A DNA stretch of 64,000 nucleotides from Kosakonia sp. SMBL-WEM22 (GTDB lineage: Bacteria; Pseudomonadota; Gammaproteobacteria; Enterobacterales; Enterobacteriaceae): NCBI RefSeq assembly GCF_014490785.1, contig NZ_CP051488.1, positions 4,030,001 to 4,094,000 on the forward strand, in the 5' to 3' direction. The translations under genes and the position numbers were made by a program. The notes under the pieces were generated by a model, which saw only the letters and a program-made list of their open reading frames with translations, had not been told where the DNA came from and ran no database searches. Each line of letters opens with the position of its first letter. The stretch's first letter is position 1. Of the stretch, positions 9,523-17,587 are shown piece by piece.

Positions 9523-10317
9523 TCAGATAGCGACCGGCGCTTTGATCGCAGGGTGCGGATCGTAGCCTTCGATCTCAAAGTCTTCGAAACGGTAATCAAA
9601 CAGCGAAGCGGGTTTACGTTTGATCACCAGCTTCGGCAACGCACGCGGCTCGCGGCTCAGTTGCAGATGCGTCTGCTCAAGGTGGTTGCTGTAAAGGTGC
9701 GTGTCGCCACCGGTCCAGACAAAGTCACCCGGCTCAAGATCGCACTGCTGCGCCATCATATGCACCAGCAACGCGTAGCTGGCAATATTGAACGGCAGGC
9801 CGAGGAATACGTCGCACGAGCGCTGGTAAAGCTGGCAAGAGAGCTTGCCATCTGCCACATAGAACTGGAAAAAAGCGTGGCACGGGGCCAGCGCCATTTT
9901 ATCCAGTTCGCCGACGTTCCACGCCGAAACGATAATGCGGCGCGAGTCCGGATCGTTTTTCAGTTGCTCGATAACCGTGGAGATCTGATCGATATGGCGG
10001 CCGTCCGGCGTCGGCCAGGCGCGCCACTGTTTGCCATAGACCGGGCCAAGGTCGCCGTTTTCGTCGGCCCATTCGTCCCAGATAGAGACCTTGTTCTCGC
10101 GCAGGTAAGCAATGTTGGTGTCGCCCTGCAGGAACCACAGCAGCTCATGAATAATTGAACGCAAATGGCAGCGCTTGGTGGTCACCAGCGGGAAGCCTTC
10201 CTGCAGATTAAAACGCATCTGATGGCCAAAAATAGACAGCGTGCCTGTCCCGGTGCGGTCATTTTTCGGGGTGCCTTCGTTAAGCACCTTTTGCATCAAC
10301 TCTAAATACTGTTTCAT
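9523..10317 (-). CDS. thyA: Thymidylate synthase
   Basis: ThyA makes dTMP from dUMP with methylene-tetrahydrofolate in the cytoplasm. Its 264 residues equal the E. coli length. The nucleophile is Cys146 in LAPCHAFFQFYV. The arginines that bind phosphate (RTGTGT near residue 21, SRRI near 126) and the C-terminal PHPAIKAPVAI are present. It is the second gene of an lgt-thyA operon: lgt ends 6 bases upstream. An intrinsic terminator follows the stop. Confidence 0.98.
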   Translation of the reverse strand: MKQYLELMQKVLNEGTPKNDRTGTGTLSIFGHQMRFNLQEGFPLVTTKRCHLRSIIHELLWFLQGDTNIAYLRENKVSIWDEWADENGDLGPVYGKQWRAWPTPDGRHIDQISTVIEQLKNDPDSRRIIVSAWNVGELDKMALAPCHAFFQFYVADGKLSCQLYQRSCDVFLGLPFNIASYALLVHMMAQQCDLEPGDFVWTGGDTHLYSNHLEQTHLQLSREPRALPKLVIKRKPASLFDYRFEDFEIEGYDPHPAIKAPVAI

Positions 10318-10323
10318 GGTTCC

Positions 10324-11199
10324 TCAGGAAACGTGTTGCGGCGAACGATGGCGGTACGCCCAGATCATCATGATGGCGCCTGCAATAATCATCGGGATGG
10401 AGAGGATCTGCCCCATGCTGATGTACTGCACCCACTCGCCGGTAAACTGCGCGTCGGGCTGGCGGAAGAACTCAACGATGATACGGAACGCGCCGTAGCC
10501 AATCAGGAACAGGCCGGAGACCGCGCCGGTCGGGCGAGGTTTACGGATAAAGAGGTTGAGAATGATAAACAGCACCACGCCTTCCAGTGCCAGCTCGTAA
10601 AGCTGGGACATGTGGCGCGGCAGTACGCCGTAAGTATCAAAAATCGACTGCCACTCCGGGTGTGAAGGAAGCAGCGCCATATCTTCCGCGCGCGATCCCG
10701 GGAACAGCATGGTGTATTTGAAAGAGGGATCGACACGGCCCCAGAGCTCACCGTTAATAAAGTTACCCAGACGCCCTGCGCCGAGGCCAAACGGGATCAG
10801 CGGTGCGATAAAATCGGCGACCTGGAAGAAGCTGCGTTTGGTGCGTTTAGCGAAGATGATCATCACCACGATCACCCCAATCAAGCCGCCGTGGAAGGAC
10901 ATACCGCCGTCCCATACGCGGAAGAGATAGAGCGGATCGTCGAGGAAGAGCGGGAAATTGTAGAACAGCACGTAGCCGAGACGACCACCGAGGAACACCC
11001 CGAGGAAGCCTGCGTAGAGCAAGTTTTCCACTTCATTCTTGGTCCAGCCGCTGTTAGGGCGGTTAGCCCGGCGAGTTGCCAGCCACATAGCGAAAATAAA
11101 ACCGACCAGATACATCAAACCGTACCAGTGCAGGGATACGGGTCCGATGGAGAAAATCACCGGATCAAAATCCGGAAAATGCAGATAGCCACTGTTCAT
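10324..11199 (-). CDS. lgt: Prolipoprotein diacylglyceryl transferase
   Basis: Lgt transfers diacylglycerol from phosphatidylglycerol to the lipobox cysteine of prolipoproteins in the inner membrane, the first step of lipoprotein maturation. It has 291 residues, as in E. coli, with seven predicted membrane segments. The signature GAGRLGNFINGELWGR and the essential His in FHGGLIG are intact. It starts an operon with thyA. The ~630 bp upstream hold the promoter and a tandem REP array. Confidence 0.97.
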   Translation of the reverse strand: MNSGYLHFPDFDPVIFSIGPVSLHWYGLMYLVGFIFAMWLATRRANRPNSGWTKNEVENLLYAGFLGVFLGGRLGYVLFYNFPLFLDDPLYLFRVWDGGMSFHGGLIGVIVVMIIFAKRTKRSFFQVADFIAPLIPFGLGAGRLGNFINGELWGRVDPSFKYTMLFPGSRAEDMALLPSHPEWQSIFDTYGVLPRHMSQLYELALEGVVLFIILNLFIRKPRPTGAVSGLFLIGYGAFRIIVEFFRQPDAQFTGEWVQYISMGQILSIPMIIAGAIMMIWAYRHRSPQHVS

Positions 11200-11381
11200 C
11201 TGTCACCACAACTTGTTGTTATTCCGCCGAAAGTGGACAGCGGTACACCGACGCGGTCGCGCCTGACGGCCGCTCCAAAGCTGCGAATCATAGCATAAGG
11301 GACACCAGGCAGGTTGCCGCTATGTTGTAAAAGTTATGTATAAACGAAACGGCACAGGTTGAGGCTCTGAGCAGAACGCTT

Positions 11382-11707
11382 GCCGGATGGCGCTGACGCT
11401 TATCCGGCCTGGGAATGGCAAAGCCCGCTGCGGAGCCTCTGCCGGATGGCGCTGGCGCTTATCCGGCCTACGAATGGCAAAGCCCGCTGCGAAGCCTCTG
11501 CCGGATGGCGCTGGCGCTTATCCGGCCTACGAATGGCAAAGCCCGCTGCGGAACCTCTGCCGGATGGCGCTGGCGCTTATCCGGCCTGGGAACGGCAAAG
11601 CCCGCTGCGAAGCCTCTGCCGGATGGCGCTGGCGCTTATCCGGCCTACGAATGGCAAAGCACGGTGCGTAACTTCTGCCGGATGGCGCTGGCGCTTATCC
11701 GGCCTAC
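11382..11707. repeat. Tandem array of six REP units, 59-bp period, all in one orientation
   Basis: The REP core GCCGGATGGCGCTGGCGCTT with TATCCGGCCTAC recurs at 11382, 11441, 11500, 11559, 11618 and 11677, exactly 59 bp apart. The spacer between cores (AATGGCAAAGCCCGCTGCG) is itself repeated with few changes; the last spacer is the most diverged. Classical BIMEs alternate head and tail units, but these are all direct. The array lies in the 632-bp gap between lgt and ptsP, downstream of ptsP. Open frames crossing it are artefacts of the repeat. Confidence 0.95.
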
Positions 11708-11747
11708 AAAACAATGCTTATCCGTTCGACAACACAGGTCTGCCCTG

Positions 11748-11780
11748 GTAGGCCTGATAAGGCGAAGCCGCCATCAGGCA
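11748..11780. repeat. Single REP unit in inverted orientation
   Basis: GTAGGCCTGATAAGGCG followed by AAGCCGCCATCAGGC is a Y-type REP opposite in direction to the 59-bp array. It lies 52 bp before the ptsP stop and could protect the 3' end of the ptsP mRNA. Confidence 0.85.
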
Positions 11781-11831
11781 TATCGCCTGCGGAGCAAAAA
11801 GGATGGCAGAGGAGGTTAAATAAATCGCCGC

Positions 11832-14078
11832 TTAAATCCCGCCGCGAATCAGCCCGCCGAGCCCGCGCCGCTCCATAAAGGCGGCAATCTGGTGGCGCAC
11901 TTCCGTTGCCAGCTGCGACTCCAGCGCACGCTGCGCAAGTGTCTGCGCCTCCTCGCAATCAATACGCCGCAGCAGGTATTTGATACGCGCCACGGAGCGA
12001 CCATTCATTGACAGGTGCCGGTATCCCATACCAATCAGCAGCGCGACGCACATTGGATCGCCGGCCATTTCGCCACACAAACAGAGATCGATACCCAGCC
12101 GTTCAGCTTCGCCTGCGATCATCGCCAGCGCGCGCAACACCGCCGGGTGCAGGCTGTCGTACATATTCGCTACACGCGTATTGTTACGATCGACGGCCAG
12201 AATGTACTGGGTTAAATCATTGGTACCGACAGAGATAAAATCGACGCGGTTAACGAGGTGCGACAGCATAAACACCATCGACGGCACTTCCAGCATCACG
12301 CCGATGCGCGGTTTCGGGATGGCATAACCAATCATCTCTTCCACTTCTCGCCCGGCCCGCTCTATCAGCCTGCGCGCTTCATCCACCTCATCGATGCTGG
12401 TGATCATCGGCAGCAGGATACTGAGGTTGCCGGTCGCGGCATTTGCCCGCAACATTGCGCGCACCTGAATCAGGAAGATCTCCGGCTGATCGAGAGTAAT
12501 GCGAATGCCACGCCAGCCAAGACAGGGGTTCTCTTCGCTTATCGGCATATAGGGCAACTGCTTATCGGCCCCAACATCCAGCGTACGCAGCGTTACCGGC
12601 TTGTCGTTGAACATCTGCAACATGCCCTGATACTGCGCCACCTGCTCCTCTTCGGAGGGGAAGCCGCTTTGCAACATAAAGGGAATTTCGGTGCGGTAAA
12701 GCCCGATACCGTCGATCCGTTTACCCAGCTTCTCTTCATGAGCGGGGCTTAGGCCAGCGTTGAGCATCACTTTAACCCGCTCGCCGCTGTTTAAGCGGGC
12801 TTCGAGATTAACATCATCTTCGGCAAGACGGCTTAACTCATTCTCTTCCGTAATGAGACGCTGATACTCCTGCAGCAGTACCGGCTCAGGATCGACCAGC
12901 AGCTCGCCGCGATAACCATCGACAATCAGCGTCCGCCGATGCAGCGCTGAAGGCTGAATATCGGCTCCCATAACCGTAGGAATGCCCAGCGCGCGCACCA
13001 TAATGGCGGCATGGGAGTTGGAGGCACCATCGCGCACCACCACGCCAGCCAGTCGGTCATGCGGCAACTCGGCAAGCGTCGTTGCAGAAAGTTCGTCTGC
13101 TACCAGCACAAAGCGTTCAGGCCAGCTATTCGGCCCCTGAATATTGTCATCGAGATGGAACAGCAGACGCTGACCGAGGGCGCGCAGATCGCCCGCGCGC
13201 TCTTTCAGGTAGCCATCACTGAGTGCGGCAAATTGCGCGGCAAAGCTCTCAATAACGGTTTTTACTGCCCATTCGGCGACCACACCGCGGTCGACCTCTT
13301 CAAACAGCTCGCGGCGCAGACGCGCATCGGAGAGCAGGTGCGAATAGAGATCAAAAATCGCCGCCGTCTCTTTTTGCGCCCCTGCGGAGAAACGTTTGCT
13401 GTAGCGACGAAACTCATTTGCCGCCTCTTCCAGCGCGGTGGTTAACCTTTCGCGCTCAAGGGAAGTATCCAGCGTTGAGGCTGGGTAAACCTGCTCCATC
13501 AATGGCAGCGTTTGATCCATCCACCCTTCGGCAATCGCCACGCCGGACGACGCAGGTAGCGCGCGAATGCGGGTCTGGCGATACTGACCAAACAGGGCGT
13601 TTAGCTGCGACTGGGAGAGAATGCCCGCCATCTGGGTGGCGAGAGTGACAAGGAAGGACTCTTCGCTCTCGTCGTACTGGCGAATTTCTCGCTGCTGCAC
13701 CACCAGCACGCCAAGCAGCTGACGGCGCTGAATAATCGGCACGCCGAGGAAAGCGCGAAACCGCTCCTCTTTCACCGAGGGGATAAATTTAAAGCTGGGG
13801 TGCTTTTGCGCGTCAGCAAGGTTGATAGGCTCCGCCAGCCTGCCTACCAGGCCGACGATACCTTGATCGAATGCGAGCGTAACAGTGCGGCCGCGCGGCT
13901 TTTTCAAACCGCGCGTCGCCATAAGATAGAAACAGCGCCTGTCGTGATCTGCGAGATAGACCGAACACACTTCGGTTTCCATCGCCAGACAAACGTCGGT
14001 AACCAGTATCTCCAGCGCTTCGTTAAGACGTGGCGCGCTGGCAACTTTCTCAACAATCTCTCGCAGTCGGGTGAGCAT
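11832..14078 (-). CDS. ptsP: Enzyme I-Ntr, PEP-protein phosphotransferase of the nitrogen PTS
   Basis: PtsP autophosphorylates from PEP and passes phosphate to NPr and then EIIA-Ntr, a regulatory PTS linked to nitrogen and potassium balance. The 748 residues match E. coli. Domain order is an N-terminal GAF domain (about 1-170), the PEP-utiliser swivel domain with His356 in SNSHAAIM, then the PEP-binding barrel. The barrel motifs (GLYRTEIPFM, DLTQYILAVDRNN, CLCGEMAGDP) are all present. rppH lies 12 bases upstream, forming the rppH-ptsP operon. Confidence 0.97.
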   Translation of the reverse strand: MLTRLREIVEKVASAPRLNEALEILVTDVCLAMETEVCSVYLADHDRRCFYLMATRGLKKPRGRTVTLAFDQGIVGLVGRLAEPINLADAQKHPSFKFIPSVKEERFRAFLGVPIIQRRQLLGVLVVQQREIRQYDESEESFLVTLATQMAGILSQSQLNALFGQYRQTRIRALPASSGVAIAEGWMDQTLPLMEQVYPASTLDTSLERERLTTALEEAANEFRRYSKRFSAGAQKETAAIFDLYSHLLSDARLRRELFEEVDRGVVAEWAVKTVIESFAAQFAALSDGYLKERAGDLRALGQRLLFHLDDNIQGPNSWPERFVLVADELSATTLAELPHDRLAGVVVRDGASNSHAAIMVRALGIPTVMGADIQPSALHRRTLIVDGYRGELLVDPEPVLLQEYQRLITEENELSRLAEDDVNLEARLNSGERVKVMLNAGLSPAHEEKLGKRIDGIGLYRTEIPFMLQSGFPSEEEQVAQYQGMLQMFNDKPVTLRTLDVGADKQLPYMPISEENPCLGWRGIRITLDQPEIFLIQVRAMLRANAATGNLSILLPMITSIDEVDEARRLIERAGREVEEMIGYAIPKPRIGVMLEVPSMVFMLSHLVNRVDFISVGTNDLTQYILAVDRNNTRVANMYDSLHPAVLRALAMIAGEAERLGIDLCLCGEMAGDPMCVALLIGMGYRHLSMNGRSVARIKYLLRRIDCEEAQTLAQRALESQLATEVRHQIAAFMERRGLGGLIRGGI

Positions 14079-14090
14079 AATGTGGGTGGC

Positions 14091-14621
14091 TTAACCTCGT
14101 TTCCGTCGCCAGGCAGGCGCGCTTTGCGGCTTCACAGGAGTCTCCTGAAGCGCCAGCACAGCGGCTGCAAACTCTTTCATCACCCGCCGGTAGACGTCGC
14201 GTTTAAACGACACAACCTGGCGAACAGGATACCAGTAGCTCACCCAACGCCAGCCATCAAACTCGGGTGTACTGCTGGTTTGCATATTGATATCGCTGTC
14301 GTTGCTCATCAACTGCAAAAGAAACCATTTCTGTTTCTGGCCGATGCAAACCGGCTTTGTGTCCCAACGCACCAAACGTTTCGGTAACTTGTAACGCAAC
14401 CAGTTACGGGTAGAAGCAAGGATACGAACATCTTTACGACTTAAGCCCACTTCCTCGAACAGCTCCCGGTACATGGCCTGCTCCGGAGATTCTCCAGGAT
14501 TGATTCCCCCCTGGGGAAACTGCCATGAGTGCTGTCCGAAGCGTTTGGCCCACATGACCTGACCCTGTCGATTACAGATTACGATTCCCACATTTGGGCG
14601 GTAGCCATCGTCATCAATCAC
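14091..14621 (-). CDS. rppH: RNA pyrophosphohydrolase (Nudix)
   Basis: RppH removes pyrophosphate from 5' mRNA ends and so triggers RNase E decay. It has 176 residues, as in E. coli. The Nudix box runs from GGINPGESPEQAMYRELFEE into VGL (residues about 37-59) and contains the RELFEE metal-binding core. It heads the operon with ptsP. The 680-bp region upstream carries the promoter and the DARS2 locus. Confidence 0.97.
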   Translation of the reverse strand: MIDDDGYRPNVGIVICNRQGQVMWAKRFGQHSWQFPQGGINPGESPEQAMYRELFEEVGLSRKDVRILASTRNWLRYKLPKRLVRWDTKPVCIGQKQKWFLLQLMSNDSDINMQTSSTPEFDGWRWVSYWYPVRQVVSFKRDVYRRVMKEFAAAVLALQETPVKPQSAPAWRRKRG

Positions 14622-14760
14622 CGGACTACCTCAAAATAAACCTGAATAAAGCGATTGTTTCACACTCCCGGAAAACGGTAAACCACTCTATGACAGGCAG
14701 ATAAACGAATAACAATTGAATAACTCACAGTTATCATCACACTTATAAACAGCCGTAGCG

Positions 14761-15120
14761 AACCCCGAGGGGTTTTATTCACCTTTTCTGTGGATAGAGT
14801 TGTGAAGAAGTGTGGAATTACCCAGGGAAAACCCGGAGTAGTCTGAATAGTGACTTAAAATGCGTAAAAAATTACTCTCTTAATTTCATTGGTTTATTGC
14901 ATAAAACAGACCGCCACACTGTTCTTTTGTGATACTCATCACATTTAAGATCCTGGCGTTGATGAAAGATCGAACAGAGCCGAATTTATCCACAGATTAT
15001 GCCACTAAGTTAGGCACATTTTGTGCAAAAATTCGATTTTACGCCCGCGTCAAGGCTGTAAATGGAAACAGTAGTCGTGGTTATTCCCACTTATCCCACT
15101 TTTCTGTGGATAACAGGGTG
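14761..15120. promoter_or_regulatory. DARS2-like DnaA-reactivating region in the rppH-mutH gap
   Basis: The 680-bp non-coding gap between rppH and mutH is where E. coli carries DARS2, which regenerates ATP-DnaA and so promotes initiation. Seen here: a perfect DnaA box TTATCCACA at 14986-14994, a perfect inverted box TGTGGATAA at 15105-15113, and a one-mismatch box TGTGGATAG at 14789-14797. The region is AT-rich, and a small palindrome AACCCC-GA-GGGGTT occurs at 14761-14774. Function is inferred from position and boxes. IHF and Fis sites were not located. Confidence 0.75.
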
Positions 15121-15301
15121 TAAGATCCTGTTCATTGTCAGTGACCAGATTTGGAAAACCTCGCGGCCTGTTGCGCAACACAGGAAAAGCACTTGTAAAT
15201 TAGCTTATAAATCATTGCATTGCTCTTTTTTCCCGGAACACGATAAACTTCCTGCGTGCGGTGGAAAACTGATGTCTATTTTTTAACCAAAAGGTTTTAG
15301 C

Positions 15302-15994
15302 ATGTGTGTAATCACTCCTCTCACCGCTCCGCCGGAAACCGAAGCGCAGCTGCTGGCGCAGGCGCAGCGGCTGGCAGGCTATACGTTAGGCGAACTGGCT
15401 GAACTTGCCCGCATGCCGACGCCGCGCGATCTGAAACGCGACAAAGGGTGGATCGGTGTGCTGCTGGAGCGCTGGCTGGGCGCGAGCGCAGGCAGTAAGC
15501 CTGAGCAGGATTTTGCGGCGCTGGGCGTAGAGTTGAAAACCATCCCGATAGATCCGCAGGGCGGTCCGCTGGAAACCACCTTTGTCTGCGTGGCACCGCT
15601 GACCGGCAACACAGGAGTGGTGTGGGAGACCAGTCATGTCCGCCATAAGCTCAAGCGCGTTTTGTGGGTACCTGTCGAGGGATCGCGCACCATTCCCCTT
15701 GCTGAGCGTCGGGTAGGATCGCCGCTGCTCTGGAGCCCGGACGCCGATGAGGAGCTGCAGTTGCGCCAGGACTGGGAGGAGTTAATGGATCTGATCGTGC
15801 TCGGCCAGGTGACGCGCATCACCGCCCGTCATGGCGAAGTGCTACAGCTGCGCCCAAAAGCGGCAAACAGCAAAGCCTTAACCGAAGCCATTGGCGAGCA
15901 CGGTGAGCCGATTCTGACGCTGCCGCGCGGTTTTTATCTGAAAAAGAACTTTACCCGCGCGCTGCTTGCGCGCCATTTCGCATTATCGACTTAG
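15302..15994 (+). CDS. mutH: MutH, methyl-directed mismatch repair endonuclease
   Basis: MutH nicks the unmethylated strand at hemimethylated GATC sites after activation by MutL. It has 230 residues (E. coli 229). The catalytic triad Asp70, Glu77 and Lys79 is present as DFAALGVELKT, in the PD-(D/E)XK fold. The first seven residues differ from E. coli, but the ATG fits the family start. It lies downstream of the DARS2 region. The neighbour ygdQ found in E. coli is absent. Confidence 0.97.
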   Translation: MCVITPLTAPPETEAQLLAQAQRLAGYTLGELAELARMPTPRDLKRDKGWIGVLLERWLGASAGSKPEQDFAALGVELKTIPIDPQGGPLETTFVCVAPLTGNTGVVWETSHVRHKLKRVLWVPVEGSRTIPLAERRVGSPLLWSPDADEELQLRQDWEELMDLIVLGQVTRITARHGEVLQLRPKAANSKALTEAIGEHGEPILTLPRGFYLKKNFTRALLARHFALST

Positions 15995-16018
15995 CCAGTT
16001 TTGAGCGGTTAAGCCATA

Positions 16019-16060
16019 CGTTTCGCTGCGCAACAAAGCGCGGCTACGCTCAACGAAACG
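16019..16060. repeat. Imperfect hairpin after mutH
   Basis: The arms CGTTTCGCTGCGC and CGCTCAACGAAACG pair over about 12-14 bp with two mismatches and are followed by CACCGTTTTATA. It could be the mutH terminator or a scar of the missing ygdQ. It lies 25 bp after the mutH stop. Confidence 0.5.
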
Positions 16061-16191
16061 CACCGTTTTATAATGTGGCAATTGAAGTTTGCGCCCTCTT
16101 AGCAATAATTTTCAGATAATCCCGCTTTTTCATCGCATAAGGGCGCGTTATTACTACACTTCTGTGAGGAAAAGCCGAGAGGATACGAACA

Positions 16192-16410
16192 ATGAAGAAG
16201 TGGGCAGTAATAATTTCTGCGGTCGGGCTGGCATGCGCGGTCAGCGGTTGCAGCAGTGACTACGTGATGTCGACCAAAGATGGCAGAATGATTCTGACGG
16301 ACGGTAAGCCGCAGATTGATGATGACACCGGGCTGGTGAGCTATCACGACCAGCAGGGTAACAAAATGCAGATTAACCGCGATGACGTATCCCAGATTAT
16401 TGAGCGCTAA
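16192..16410 (+). CDS. ygdR: YgdR, small DUF903 lipoprotein
   Basis: This 72-residue lipoprotein has the signal MKKWAVIISAVGLACAVSGC and lipobox VSGC (Cys20), with Ser at +2 favouring outer-membrane sorting. The mature YgdI/YgdR domain (YVMSTKDGRMILTDGKP, YHDQQGNKMQINRDDV) is a small SH3-like fold common in enterobacteria; its function is unknown. A GAGAGGA Shine-Dalgarno precedes the ATG. It is a monocistronic unit between mutH and tas. Confidence 0.93.
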   Translation: MKKWAVIISAVGLACAVSGCSSDYVMSTKDGRMILTDGKPQIDDDTGLVSYHDQQGNKMQINRDDVSQIIER

Positions 16411-16421
16411 AAATTCCCTAT

Positions 16422-16446
16422 AAAGGTCAGTAACCTGCTGGCCTTT
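16422..16446 (+). terminator. Probable terminator after ygdR
   Basis: The stem AAAGGTCAG / CTGGCCTTT (one mismatch) with loop TAACCTG begins 12 bases after the stop. A short gap and then a run of T follow, so the T tract is weak. Confidence 0.6.
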
Positions 16447-16543
16447 AATCCATTTTTTCCTTTCCCTTTTGCTTCCCCTCTGCCATGGTTATATTCCTTT
16501 GTCAGCTCAGCTGACGTGGCATGTTTGTTTAAGGAAGCCGGCT

Positions 16544-17584
16544 ATGCACTATCACCGTATCCCCCACAGTTCGCTTGAAATAAGCACCCTCGGGCTGGGC
16601 ACAATGACGTTTGGTGAACAAAACAGCGAAGCCGACGCCCATGCACAGCTTGATTACGCGGTCAGCCAGGGCATTAACCTGATTGATGTCGCAGAGATGT
16701 ACCCTGTCCCGCCGCGCCCGGAAACCCAGGGTCTGACGGAGACCTACGTCGGCAACTGGCTGGCGAAGCGCAACAACCGCGAAAAACTGGTTATCGCCTC
16801 GAAAGTGAGCGGCCCGAGCCGCAACAGCGATAGCGGCATTCGCCCAAACCAGGCACTCGATCGCAAGAATATCCGCGCCGCGCTTGATGAGAGCCTAAAG
16901 CGCCTGCAAACCGATTATCTCGATCTCTACCAGGTTCACTGGCCGCAGCGCCAGACCAACTGCTTTGGCAAGCTGGGCTACAGCTGGGTGGAAAGCGCGC
17001 CGGTCATTACCTTACTGGAGACGCTGGAAGCCCTTACCGAGTGCCAGCGCGCCGGTAAAATCCGCTATATCGGCGTCTCTAACGAAACGGCGTTTGGTGT
17101 GATGCGCTATCTGCAACTGGCAGAAAAGCATGAGCTGCCGCGCATTGTGACGATCCAGAACCCCTACAGCTTGCTGAACCGTAGCTTTGAAGTGGGTCTG
17201 GCGGAAGTGAGCCAGTATGAGGGGGTTGAGCTGCTGGCCTACTCCTGCCTGGCGTTTGGTACGCTGACGGGTAAATACCTGAACGGGGCGAAACCGGCAG
17301 GCGCACGCAACACGCTGTTCAGCCGCTTTACCCGTTACAGCAGCGAGCAGTCGCAAAAAGCGGTAGCGGCGTATGTCGATATTGCGAAGCGACATAATCT
17401 CGATCCGGCGCAGATGGCGCTGGCCTTCGTTCGTCGTCAGCCCTTTGTCGCCAGCACCCTGCTGGGCGCGACGACGATGGAGCAGCTGAAAACGAACGTT
17501 GAGAGCATGCATCTTGATTTGAGCGATGAGGTGATTGCGGAGATCGAGGCGGTGCATCAGGTCTACACCTACCCCGCTCCGTAA
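16544..17584 (+). CDS. tas: Tas, NADP(H)-dependent aldo-keto reductase
   Basis: This AKR-superfamily (beta/alpha)8 oxidoreductase is known in E. coli as a suppressor of tyrosine auxotrophy. The start MHYHRIPHSSLEISTLGLG is chosen over an upstream ATG because it has an AAGGA Shine-Dalgarno and gives the E. coli length of 346 residues. Catalytic Asp/Tyr (DVAEMYP, near 50-55) and the YLDLYQVHWP motif are visible. It converges on lplT with a 3-bp gap between stops. Confidence 0.95.
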   Translation: MHYHRIPHSSLEISTLGLGTMTFGEQNSEADAHAQLDYAVSQGINLIDVAEMYPVPPRPETQGLTETYVGNWLAKRNNREKLVIASKVSGPSRNSDSGIRPNQALDRKNIRAALDESLKRLQTDYLDLYQVHWPQRQTNCFGKLGYSWVESAPVITLLETLEALTECQRAGKIRYIGVSNETAFGVMRYLQLAEKHELPRIVTIQNPYSLLNRSFEVGLAEVSQYEGVELLAYSCLAFGTLTGKYLNGAKPAGARNTLFSRFTRYSSEQSQKAVAAYVDIAKRHNLDPAQMALAFVRRQPFVASTLLGATTMEQLKTNVESMHLDLSDEVIAEIEAVHQVYTYPAP

Positions 17585-17587
17585 AAT

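Noticed and set aside
11382..11707. CRISPR array, suggested by regular spacing
   Set aside because: The spacers are themselves repeated and the repeats are palindromic REPs; no cas genes are present.
11380..11819. Open frames of 94-134 codons across the 59-bp REP array, in several plus-strand phases
   Set aside because: They exist only because 59-bp REP units lack stops; their translations repeat the same motif (PDGAGAYPAYEWQSPLR) and have no ribosome site.
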